The notes under the pieces were generated by a model. That model had not been told where the DNA came from, did not search any database, and worked only from the letters and a program-made list of their open reading frames with translations. Of a DNA stretch of 64,000 nucleotides, positions 31,062 through 38,199 are shown piece by piece. Both the position numbers and the translations under genes were made by a program. The stretch's first letter is position 1, and the number at the start of each line of letters is the position of its first letter. The stretch comes from Nocardioides marmoribigeumensis. Lineage in GTDB: Bacteria > Actinomycetota > Actinomycetes > Propionibacteriales > Nocardioidaceae. Where the stretch lies: positions 4,092,001 to 4,156,000 of the forward strand of contig NZ_JAVDYG010000001.1 of the NCBI RefSeq assembly GCF_031458325.1. Direction: 5' to 3'.

Positions 31062-32443
31062 GCGAGCCGTCGAGCAGCGGGGTCACCGGGATCGCCGACC
31101 TCGAGCCGCTGGCCCGGGCCAAGGAGCAGAAGGCGTGGTACTGGTACGACTGGGCCAACTCGGCCTACGTCACCACCACGGCGGCGGTGCTCTTCGCGCC
31201 CTACCTCACCTCGGTCGCCACCCGCGCCGCCGGCTGTGCGGTCGGTGACGGCGCCCCCGACTGCACCAAGGACCTCTCGGTCCTCGGGCTCACGGTCTCC
31301 CCCGAGTCGCTGGTCTTCTACCTCGTCACCCTCGCGACGATCCTCTCCGCGCTCGTCCTCCCGGTCGTGGGGGCCGGCGCCGACCGGTCGGCCCACAAGA
31401 CCCGGCTCCTCGGCCGCTACGCCTGGGCGGGCTCGGCCTTCGCCGCGCTGATGTTCTTCGTCACCGGCACCAGCTGGCAGCTCGGCGCGGTGCTGCTGGT
31501 CGCCGCGACGCTCTGCCTGGGCGCGTCCCTGGTGGTGTACGACGCGATCCTGTGCGACATCGCCCTGCCCGACGAGCGCGACCGGGTCTCCAGCCGGGGC
31601 TGGGCCCGGGGCTACCTCGGCGGCGGGCTGCTGCTGGCGGTCAACTTCGGCCTGCTCAGCGTCATGAGCGACACCGAGCTGGCCGTGCGGATCTCGCTGC
31701 TCTCCGCCGCGATCTGGTGGGCGGCGTTCACGATCATCCCGGTCCGCGGCATCCGCGACCGGGTGCCGTTCCACCCCGAGCCCGAGCGGGGCGGCCTGGT
31801 CAGGGCGAGCTTCGGGCAGCTGTGGGCGACGCTCAAGGACCTGCGCCACTACCCCCAGACGCTGCTGTTCCTCGTGGCCTACCTGTTCTACAACGACGGC
31901 ATCCAGACGGTGATCTACGCCGCCTCCGTCTACGGCGAGCGCGAGCTGAAGTTCGAGAAGTCCTCGGTGCTGCTGGCCTTCCTGCTCGTGCAGTTCATCG
32001 GCGTGGCCGGGGCGCTCGGCTTCGGCCGCGTCGCGGAGCGCCGTGGGGCGCGGTCGGTGATCATGGCCGGGCTGGTGATCTGGGTCCTCGTGGTGGCGGC
32101 CGGCTACCTCACCCCGGCCCGCAACTTCCCGCTGTTCCTCCTCCTCGCCGCCGCGATCGGCATCGTCCTCGGCGGCACGCAGGCGCTCTCGCGCTCGTTC
32201 TACAGCCAGCTCATCCCCCAGGGCCGCGAGGCGGAGTACTTCTCGCTCTACCAGGCCGCCGAGCGCGGCACGTCCTGGCTGGGCACGTTGGTCTTCGGCG
32301 TCGTCCAGCAGGTCACCGGGTCCTACCGTCCCGCGCTCTTCGCGCTGGCGGCGTTCTTCGTGGTCGGTCTGGCCCTGTTGTCGCGGGTCGACGCGCGCCG
32401 TGGCATCACCGAGGCGGGCAACACCCCGCCAGCCGTGGTGTAG
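31058..32443 (+). CDS. Atg22/UMF1-like MFS transporter
   Basis: A 461-residue, 12-helix protein. It opens with an Arg/Glu-rich cytoplasmic stretch, then WYWYDWANSAYVTTTAAVLF, the hallmark WYDWANS helix 1 of the Atg22/UMF1 family, followed by the PVVGAGADRSAHKTRLLGR loop and FLVAYLFYNDGIQTVIYAAS. Later LGGTQALSRSFYSQLIPQGR fits the family. These transporters are thought to export amino acids or related metabolites (fungal Atg22 does so at the vacuole), and the bacterial substrate is unknown. The GTG start overlaps the GDPD stop. Confidence 0.86.
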   Translation: MSEPSSSGVTGIADLEPLARAKEQKAWYWYDWANSAYVTTTAAVLFAPYLTSVATRAAGCAVGDGAPDCTKDLSVLGLTVSPESLVFYLVTLATILSALVLPVVGAGADRSAHKTRLLGRYAWAGSAFAALMFFVTGTSWQLGAVLLVAATLCLGASLVVYDAILCDIALPDERDRVSSRGWARGYLGGGLLLAVNFGLLSVMSDTELAVRISLLSAAIWWAAFTIIPVRGIRDRVPFHPEPERGGLVRASFGQLWATLKDLRHYPQTLLFLVAYLFYNDGIQTVIYAASVYGERELKFEKSSVLLAFLLVQFIGVAGALGFGRVAERRGARSVIMAGLVIWVLVVAAGYLTPARNFPLFLLLAAAIGIVLGGTQALSRSFYSQLIPQGREAEYFSLYQAAERGTSWLGTLVFGVVQQVTGSYRPALFALAAFFVVGLALLSRVDARRGITEAGNTPPAVV

Positions 32444-32466
32444 GCGCCCAGCGAGGGTGTGACGTG

Positions 32467-32484
32467 CACCCCGAAGGAGGGGTG
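32467..32484 (+). terminator. Weak hairpin after the Atg22-like gene
   Basis: CACCCC (32467-32472) pairs with GGGGTG (32479-32484) over a GAAGGA loop, 23 bases past the gene stop, with no U-tract. It is a plausible but weak terminator for the plus-strand run from 28693. It lies about 55 bases before the rbpA promoter. Confidence 0.35.
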
Positions 32485-32537
32485 GGGAGGTGTATCTCAG
32501 GTACCTCCGGGCATGCTTCATCTCGTAGGCGCGCAGC

Positions 32538-32563
32538 GGAATGATCTCGCCCACCCGATCGTT
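32538..32563 (+). promoter_or_regulatory. SigR/SigH-type promoter for rbpA
   Basis: GGAAT (32538-32542) and GTT (32561-32563) are separated by exactly 18 bases, matching the consensus GGAAT-N18-GTT of the thiol-stress sigma factor SigR of Streptomyces and SigH of mycobacteria. It is followed by a leader of about 100 bases before the rbpA ATG. SigR control of rbpA is established in Streptomyces. A motif match of this kind is short, but the gene context raises confidence. Confidence 0.7.
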
Positions 32564-32669
32564 GGGATGCTGGGCGGTCAGGTGGCGTCATGAACGCCGC
32601 CGTGGCACGTCTCACTGATGCCAAGGCCTCACGAGGGCGACGGACACTGAAGGACAGAGGTGAGTACCC

Positions 32670-33047
32670 ATGGCGGAACGCACGCTTCGCGGCGCTCGGC
32701 TGGGTGGACAGAGCTTCGAGGACGAGCGCGGCATCGAGTTCGCCGCCCGTCAGCGAGTGGTCTACGTGTGCCCGCAGGGCCACACGTTCGACATCCCCAT
32801 GGCCGCCGAGGCAGACATCCCGGCGCTGTGGGAGTGCCCGCGCTGCGGCGCCGAGGCGCTGATGAAGGACGGCGAGCGTCCTGAGCCCAAGGCCGAGAAG
32901 CCCGTCCGCACGCACTGGGACATGCTGCTCGAGCGTCGCTCGGAGAGCGAGCTGGAGGAGATCCTCGCCGAGCGGCTCGAGATGCTGCGCGGTGGCGAGA
33001 TCGGCCCGGCCCACCTGCACCGCGGCTCCAAGAGCAAGTCGGCGTAG
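32670..33047 (+). CDS. rbpA: RNA polymerase-binding protein RbpA
   Basis: A 125-residue actinobacterial RbpA. It has the N-terminal tail and core with a Cys-rich module (VYVCPQGHTFDIPM and WECPRCGAEALM, ligands C-x3-H and C-x2-C), the basic linker, and the C-terminal sigma-interaction helix (RTHWDMLLERRSESELEEIL). RbpA binds RNA polymerase and group I sigma factors and stabilises the open complex; in Streptomyces it is induced by thiol stress. The upstream SigR-type promoter agrees with this. A GAGGTGAG site lies just before the ATG. It converges on fxsA. Confidence 0.95.
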   Translation: MAERTLRGARLGGQSFEDERGIEFAARQRVVYVCPQGHTFDIPMAAEADIPALWECPRCGAEALMKDGERPEPKAEKPVRTHWDMLLERRSESELEEILAERLEMLRGGEIGPAHLHRGSKSKSA

Positions 33048-33052
33048 CGCTC

Positions 33053-33547
33053 CTACTCCACCACGTCGCCCCGGACCACTTCGTGGTCTCCGGGGCGTCG
33101 CTGCGTCCGGGGGTCCTGCGGGTCGTGGGCGTCGGCGTACGACGGCCGCTGCGTGCCCGCCACGCTGACGGTCAGGCGACGCGCGACCATCCGCGCGAGG
33201 ACGCGGCGGGCCAGTGGCCGGGTCACGGGGAGGATGCAGAACAGCCCGAGCACGTCGCTGAGGAAGCCGGGCGTGATGAGCAGGACGCCACCGACGAGGA
33301 CCAGTGCCGCGTCGGCCAGCTCGCGGGAGGGCATCCGGCCCGACTGCAGCGCCTCGCTGAGCGCGCGCCAGGCGCGGGCCCCCTCGCGCTTCATCAGCCA
33401 CGAGCCGAGCGCCCCGTCGGCGATGAGGATGAGGATGGTCCACCAGGGTCCGACGACCTGGCCGAGCTGGATGAGCAGGGAGAGCTCGGCGAGCGGCACC
33501 ACGACGAACAGCGCCGCGAGCACCCACCACGGGATCCTGCGTCTCAT
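33053..33547 (-). CDS. fxsA: FxsA family membrane protein
   Basis: A 164-residue protein. The first segment (MRRRIPWWVLAALFVVVPLA, residues 1-20) and two more helices (WWTILILIADGALGSWLM and VLVGGVLLITPGFLSDVLGL) are the FxsA pattern, the last carrying the conserved GGVLLITPGFLSD. FxsA proteins affect phage exclusion in E. coli, but their cellular function is unknown. The C-terminus is polar. The start overlaps the upstream ppm stop by ATGA (33544-33547). The 3' end contains the hairpin at 33067-33097. Confidence 0.88.
   Translation of the reverse strand: MRRRIPWWVLAALFVVVPLAELSLLIQLGQVVGPWWTILILIADGALGSWLMKREGARAWRALSEALQSGRMPSRELADAALVLVGGVLLITPGFLSDVLGLFCILPVTRPLARRVLARMVARRLTVSVAGTQRPSYADAHDPQDPRTQRRPGDHEVVRGDVVE
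33067..33097. terminator. Hairpin between convergent rbpA and fxsA
   Basis: CGCCCCGG-ACCAC (33067-33079) pairs with GTGGT-CT-CCGGGGCG (33083-33097), a roughly 13-bp stem with a two-base bulge and a TTC loop. It lies 20 bases after the rbpA stop and inside the 3' coding end of fxsA. It would act as a terminator for rbpA and, read the other way, inside the fxsA message. Confidence 0.6.
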
Positions 33548-34332
33548 GCCCTCGAGCGTACGCGTGCCATCCCACGGCGGACCTGGGCCCGCCGGCGCTC
33601 GACGCCCCAGGCGGTGATGCGGCGCAGGGACTCGGTGGCGATGTCCGGGTTCATCTTGGACTCCCCCCGCTCCCGCTCGAGGAACTCGATCGGGACCTCC
33701 CGGACCGTGAGCCCCGCCTCGAGGGTGCGCACGGTGAGGTCGGTCTGGAAGCAGTAGCCGACCGACTCCACCGTGGTCAGGTCGATGGCCCGCAGCGTGC
33801 TCGCCCGGAACAGCCGGAACCCCGCGGTGACGTCGCGCACCGGCACCCCGAGCAGCGTGCGGGCGTAGAGGTTGCCGCCGACCGACAGCGCCTTGCGGAA
33901 CAGGCTCCAGTTGACGACGCTGCCACCTCGGACCCAGCGCGAGCCGATCACCAGGTCGGCGGTCTCGAGGGCCGCCCGCAGCCGGTGCAGCTGCTCGGGC
34001 TGGTGGGAGCCATCGGCGTCCATCTCCCCCACGACGTGGTAGCCGCGCTCCAGCGCGACGGCGAACCCGTGGAGGTAGGCCGCGCCGAGACCCGCCTTCT
34101 CGGTGCGGTGCACGACCCGGACCCGCTCGTCCTGCGCGGCCAGGCGGTCGGCGATGTCGCCGGTGCCGTCGGGGGACCCGTCGTCGACGACGAGCACGTG
34201 CGCGGTCGGCTGAGCTGCGAGCAGCCGCCCGACGATCCACTCCAGGTTGTCGGCCTCGTCGTAGGTCGGCACCACGACCACCATCGGTGCGTCGGGCCCG
34301 AGGGGTGCCGGCGCCGGCAGGACCTCGCTCAC
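33544..34332 (-). CDS. ppm: Polyprenol-phosphate mannose synthase (GT2, Ppm/Dpm1)
   Basis: A 262-residue GT2 glycosyltransferase. It has VVVVPTYDEADNLEWIVGRL, LVVDDGSPDGTGD, the DxD-like EMDADGSHQPEQL, GSRWVRGGSV, and RDVTAGFRLFR in the acceptor region, all as in Dpm1/Ppm1. It transfers mannose from GDP-mannose to polyprenyl phosphate at the inner membrane, supplying lipoglycan and mannoprotein synthesis. In Mycobacterium this domain is fused to or adjacent to Lnt, and here the separate genes follow each other (lnt then ppm). The GTG at 34330-34332 is the family start; 18 bases separate it from lnt. Confidence 0.93.
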   Translation of the reverse strand: MSEVLPAPAPLGPDAPMVVVVPTYDEADNLEWIVGRLLAAQPTAHVLVVDDGSPDGTGDIADRLAAQDERVRVVHRTEKAGLGAAYLHGFAVALERGYHVVGEMDADGSHQPEQLHRLRAALETADLVIGSRWVRGGSVVNWSLFRKALSVGGNLYARTLLGVPVRDVTAGFRLFRASTLRAIDLTTVESVGYCFQTDLTVRTLEAGLTVREVPIEFLERERGESKMNPDIATESLRRITAWGVERRRAQVRRGMARVRSRA

Positions 34333-34350
34333 CGGGGGCTCACCGGGGGC

Positions 34351-35961
34351 TCACCGCTCGCTCCCGACCCTCTCCCGCTCCGTCTCGTCCGGGTGGTGCG
34401 GGGCCACGGCGCGCCCGCGGCCGGAGGCGGCCGGACGTCGCCGGCGTACGACGGCCCCCGCGAGCGCGGTCAGCAGCGCCACGCCGGCGAGGCCCCAGGC
34501 GATCGCGTCCCCGGCGCGCACGGCGGGGGTGATCGCGGTCAGCTCCGGCACGTCGGCCTCCCAGGTGCCGGGCTCGCGGACGGGCAGGCGCCGCAGGACC
34601 TCGCCGGTGGGCGCGATGAGCCCGGAGACGCCGTTGGTCGCCACCACGGCGACGTAGCGGTCGGTCTCGAGGGCCCGCAGCCGGGCGATGGCGAACTGCT
34701 GCTCGATCTGGCCGGTGCCCATGTAGGTGGCGTTGTTGGTCTGGACGACCAGCACCCGGGCGCCCTGGCGCACCACGTCGTGGACCAGGTCGTCGTAGGC
34801 CACCTCGAAGCAGATCACGTCGCCGAGCGTCGTGCCCCCGACCTGCAGGGCACCTGACCGGGTGCCGGGGACCATGTCGCGCGGGATCTGGTCGAGCCGG
34901 CGGAAGTACGTCGCGAGCTGGTCGCGCATCGGGATGTACTCGCCGAACGGCACCGGGTGACGCTTGGCGTAGTAGTCGCCGGGACCGGGCCTGTCGGCCG
35001 AGGCCGGCGACCACACGATGCCGCGGTTCTCGACGTCGTGGGGGCCCGGGCCCGTGACCATGGCGCCGACCAGGACGGGCACGTCGACGGCGTCGACGGC
35101 GTTCTGGATGTCGGCGAAGACCGTGCCGTCCTCGAACGGGTCGATGTCGGTGGAGTTCTCGGGCCACAGGACCAGGTCGGGGCGCGGAGTGCTGCCGGCG
35201 CTCACCCGGTCGGCGAGCAGGTGGGTCTCGCGCACGTGGTTGTCGAGCACGGCCCGGCGCTCGGCGAACGCCTCGAGCCCCTCCCCCGGCACGTCGCCCT
35301 GCACCGCGGCGATCCGCACCGTCGTCGCCTTGGTCTCGGTGGTCGTCCACGGCACGGTCACGGCCGGCACGGTGACCGCGAGGACTCCGATCGGGGCGAG
35401 CACGCTCACCACGCGCCGGCGGCCGCCTGCCGGCCACCACTCGAGGGCGAGCCAGCCCAGGGTCGTGCCCGTCAGGGCCACCAGGAAGCCGGTGCCGGCG
35501 GTGCCGACGCGGGGCATCGCCTCGGCCCACGGCGTGCCGGCGGTCGCGAACGCCAGGCTCCCCCACGGCAGGCCGCCCCAGGGGACCTCGGAGCGCAGCA
35601 GGTCGACGCCGACCCACACCGCGGCCGACCACAGCGGCCACAGCGGCAGGACCCGCACCCAGCGCAGGCCGAGCACGACCAGGACGAAGAAGACCCCCTC
35701 GAGGATCGTGAGCCCCACCGCGACGTCGGGTCCGACCACGCGGATCCAGCTGAGCAGGACCCCGCAGAACGCGAGCCCGAAGGCCAGGCCGACCGACGCG
35801 ACGGCGCGGCGGGGCCGGGTCAGGTCGGCCGTGGGGGTGGCCACCACCAGTCCGGCGGTCGCGATCGGCAAGAGCCACCACACGGCGTACGGCGGGAAGG
35901 CGAGCGCGGCGGCCACGCCACTGGCCGCGGCCAGGAGGCACCTCCACCACAGGACTCGCAC
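34351..35961 (-). CDS. lnt: Apolipoprotein N-acyltransferase
   Basis: A 536-residue protein with six to eight N-terminal helices followed by a nitrilase domain. The catalytic Glu-Lys-Cys are visible: LVLWPENSTDI (Glu), YYAKRHPVPFGEYIP (Lys), and GDVICFEVAYDDLV (Cys). It N-acylates the diacylglyceryl-cysteine of lipoproteins in the cytoplasmic membrane, the last step of lipoprotein maturation. The C-terminal tail has one further helix and an Arg-rich end. It is followed by ppm, reproducing the lnt-ppm arrangement of mycobacteria. The start is the GTG at 35959-35961. Confidence 0.93.
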   Translation of the reverse strand: MRVLWWRCLLAAASGVAAALAFPPYAVWWLLPIATAGLVVATPTADLTRPRRAVASVGLAFGLAFCGVLLSWIRVVGPDVAVGLTILEGVFFVLVVLGLRWVRVLPLWPLWSAAVWVGVDLLRSEVPWGGLPWGSLAFATAGTPWAEAMPRVGTAGTGFLVALTGTTLGWLALEWWPAGGRRRVVSVLAPIGVLAVTVPAVTVPWTTTETKATTVRIAAVQGDVPGEGLEAFAERRAVLDNHVRETHLLADRVSAGSTPRPDLVLWPENSTDIDPFEDGTVFADIQNAVDAVDVPVLVGAMVTGPGPHDVENRGIVWSPASADRPGPGDYYAKRHPVPFGEYIPMRDQLATYFRRLDQIPRDMVPGTRSGALQVGGTTLGDVICFEVAYDDLVHDVVRQGARVLVVQTNNATYMGTGQIEQQFAIARLRALETDRYVAVVATNGVSGLIAPTGEVLRRLPVREPGTWEADVPELTAITPAVRAGDAIAWGLAGVALLTALAGAVVRRRRPAASGRGRAVAPHHPDETERERVGSER

Positions 35962-36030
35962 GGGCCGAGCCTAGTCGGGAGCGGGTGGGTCCGGCCGGGC
36001 GCCGGTGGGTGCAGGTGTGCGGGCGCGCGA

Positions 36031-36109
36031 GAGGCCCGGACCCTTCGGACCAACGATGCCCACGCCGGCTGCGTGGCGCGCTCGCTGTTGTCTACTGGGT
36101 CCGGGCCTC
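36031..36109. repeat. 79-bp structured palindrome (RNA or repeat-like)
   Basis: GAGGCCCGGACCC (36031-36043) is the perfect reverse complement of GGGTCCGGGCCTC (36097-36109). Nested within is CCACGC (36060-36065) paired with GCGTGG (36071-36076), and between the stems are partly complementary segments (CCAAC and GTTG). The nested, 13-bp-closed layout is unlike a simple terminator. It may be a small structured RNA, a 5' leader of lnt, or a mobile palindrome. It does not match the 68-bp repeats elsewhere in the window. Confidence 0.6.
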
Positions 36110-36353
36110 CGGCGTGTCTCAACCCCGTGGAGAGGCGACGGTGAGGCAGGTCGACGTTCTCCGCACGTGGCACCCATCCGGGAACCTCGACCCTCCAGTC
36201 ACCGCGACCTCACTGCGGCCTGCTCGGTGGACTCGGAGAGAGTGCCAAAGGTCCCACGGAGGGGTCAACCACCCTCTGACCTGCGCGTTTCCACAAAGCC
36301 GCAGGTCATCGCGCGTGGCGCGCGTCACATCGATTTCACAGAAAGTTCACCCG

Positions 36354-36381
36354 GTCGGCGTGTCGGGCTCGACACGCCGAC
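36354..36381 (-). terminator. Terminator of the amidohydrolase gene
   Basis: GTCGGCGTGTCG (36354-36365) pairs with CGACACGCCGAC (36370-36381) over a GGCT loop, a perfect 12-bp stem starting 29 bases after the amidohydrolase stop. It is a strong intrinsic-type terminator, though the minus-strand sequence after the stem is not U-rich. The adjacent GGAACGTTCC palindrome is separate. Confidence 0.75.
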
Positions 36382-36409
36382 TTGGAACGTTCCTTTGTCT
36401 GGTCAGGGC

Positions 36410-38032
36410 TCACCGGCCGGCTCGACGGGGCGGGACCAGGCCGCCCGGGTCGTGCGCCGCGAGCCCGTCGACCAGGCTCAGGGTGCAGCGCGGCGCCTCG
36501 GCACCCGGGTCGCAGAGGGCCTCGAGGTCGTCCTCGGTGTCCCACGCCGCGAGGGTCGCCGGCGCGCCCGGCAGGAGGGTGCCGCCGAGCGCCTCGGGCA
36601 GGTCCGCGGCGCCGCCCTGGAGCCCGGCGACCCACCCGCCGACCGTGTGCGCGTGCAGGGCCTGCGCCGGGGTCAGGCCGGAGCCGGGCGTGCGGTGGTG
36701 GACCGCCGCCCGCAGGCCGCCCCAGGGGTCGAAGGGGGTGACCGGGGTGTCCGAGCCCAGCGCCAGGACCGCGCCCGCGGCCAGGGCGGTGGAGAAGGGG
36801 TTCATGGCCGGGGCGCGCTCGCCGACGCGGGCGGCGTACAGGCCCCCGGGGCCGCCCCACAGCGCGTCGAACCTCGGCTGCACGCTCAGCACGACGCCCC
36901 AGCGCGCGAGCGCGTCCAGCTGCTCGGCGTCGACCATCTCGAGGTGCTCCAGGCGGTGGCGGGCGGCACGCAGGGCGGGGAGGCCGACGACCTCCTCGGC
37001 CGCCCGCAGCCCGTCGAGGACCGCGCCCGCCCCGCGGTCGCCGATGACGTGGAAGCCGCCCTGCAGTCCCGCGCGCGTGCACGCGACCAGGTGTCCGGCC
37101 ACGTCGTCGGCGTCGAGGTAGAGAGCCCCGCGCACCCCGGGCGCGTCGGCGTAGTCCTCGCGCAGCGCGGCCGTGCGGGACCCGATCGCGCCGTCGACGC
37201 ACAGGTCGCCGGCCGCGCCGACGAGGCCGAGCCGCAGGGCGACGGCGGTGTCCCGGTCGCCCCAGTAGCCGACCACGTCGGGCACCGCCCTCCCCTCCGA
37301 CCGTGCCCGCTCGGCGAGCGCCGCCACGGTCGCGAAGTCGTCGGGCGTGCTGAGGTGGGGCGCCCCCATCTCGTGGACCTGGCCGACCCCCGCGGCAGCG
37401 GCCGCGGCGAGGGCGGTGGACACCGCCTCGGCCCGGTCCTCGGCCGTCACCAGCGACCGCGCGGCGTCGCGCACCGCGTGGTGGGCGTCCTGCGCGACCG
37501 GGCCGCGGGCGCTCCAGCCGGGGAGCGCCGACATCCGCGACTCGCCGCCGGCCGCCTCCACCAGAGCGGTGCTGACCAGGGCGGAGTGCATGTCGACCCG
37601 GCTGAGGTACGCCGCCCGCCCGCGCGTGGCGCGGTCGAGGTCCTCGCGGGTGACGACCGTGCCTGCCTCCCAGGCGCTCTCGTCCCAGCCGTGACCGAGC
37701 ACGACGCCGGGCCGGCCCGAGAGCTCGGCGTGCTCCGCGTGCCCGGCGACCAGCGCCAGCAGGTCGGCCGCCGAGGTCGCCCCGGTCAGGTCGACCGCCA
37801 TGGCCTGCTGACCCGTCTCCGCGAGGTGCACGTGAGCGTCGACGAAGGCCGGGGTGACCAGCCTGCCGCGGAGGTCGATCCGGACCGCACCGGGAGCGGG
37901 GCGCCCGGCCGGGCCGACGGAGACGACCCGGCCCTCCCGGACGAGCAGCGAGCCGGGGTGCGCCGCCGTGCTCGGCCGGCCGGTGGCGTCCAGGCCGGGG
38001 ACGACCCGCGCGTGGTCCAGAAGCAGCTCCAT
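36410..38032 (-). CDS. Amidohydrolase family 3 (YtcJ-like) metalloenzyme
   Basis: A 540-residue amidohydrolase. It has the N-terminal sheet RVVSVGPAGRPAPGA, the metal-binding VDAHVHLAET (H-x-H), the later HVIGDRGAGAVLDGL and RHRLEHLEMVDAEQL, and ALGSDTPVTPFDPWGGL with the catalytic Asp, then a C-terminal composite sheet. It matches the YtcJ/NfdA group that hydrolyses amides or cyclic imides; the substrate is unknown. ATG at 38030-38032 gives MELLLDHARVVPGLD. It is divergent from the DUF6421 gene by 167 bases. The C-terminal segment ends shortly after DPGGLVPPRR. Confidence 0.85.
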   Translation of the reverse strand: MELLLDHARVVPGLDATGRPSTAAHPGSLLVREGRVVSVGPAGRPAPGAVRIDLRGRLVTPAFVDAHVHLAETGQQAMAVDLTGATSAADLLALVAGHAEHAELSGRPGVVLGHGWDESAWEAGTVVTREDLDRATRGRAAYLSRVDMHSALVSTALVEAAGGESRMSALPGWSARGPVAQDAHHAVRDAARSLVTAEDRAEAVSTALAAAAAAGVGQVHEMGAPHLSTPDDFATVAALAERARSEGRAVPDVVGYWGDRDTAVALRLGLVGAAGDLCVDGAIGSRTAALREDYADAPGVRGALYLDADDVAGHLVACTRAGLQGGFHVIGDRGAGAVLDGLRAAEEVVGLPALRAARHRLEHLEMVDAEQLDALARWGVVLSVQPRFDALWGGPGGLYAARVGERAPAMNPFSTALAAGAVLALGSDTPVTPFDPWGGLRAAVHHRTPGSGLTPAQALHAHTVGGWVAGLQGGAADLPEALGGTLLPGAPATLAAWDTEDDLEALCDPGAEAPRCTLSLVDGLAAHDPGGLVPPRRAGR

Positions 38033-38199
38033 GCCGCCATCCTCCCCGACGCCACGCCCGGCTCTGCGGCGGGCTGCGGACGAAAGAACGTCCGGCTATG
38101 CTGGGTTTCGACCGTTGATCCTGCGGTAATGACTTGGTCAGCCGACAAACACTTCGGAAACGCACCGAGGTTCCCCGCGACCCGGAAGGACCACCCCCG

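Larger units (their letters stand above)
35962..36409. other. 448-bp gene-free stretch upstream of lnt
   Basis: No frame here has a convincing start, codon pattern or family match. The region holds a 79-bp palindromic structure (36031-36109), a terminator for the amidohydrolase (36354-36381) and the palindrome GGAACGTTCC (36384-36393). The 240 bases from 36110 to 36353 are composed of mixed-frame sequence in which I see nothing. The lnt promoter must lie between 35962 and about 36100, but I could not define it. Confidence 0.5.

Noticed and set aside
34340-35950. Second long minus-strand frame over lnt
   Set aside because: It is Arg/Ala/Gly-rich in the neighbouring frame of lnt and shows no catalytic motif; lnt with its E-K-C triad is the real gene.
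36119-36328. 69-codon minus-strand frame upstream of lnt
   Set aside because: No ribosome site, no recognisable domain, and composition typical of non-coding high-GC sequence.
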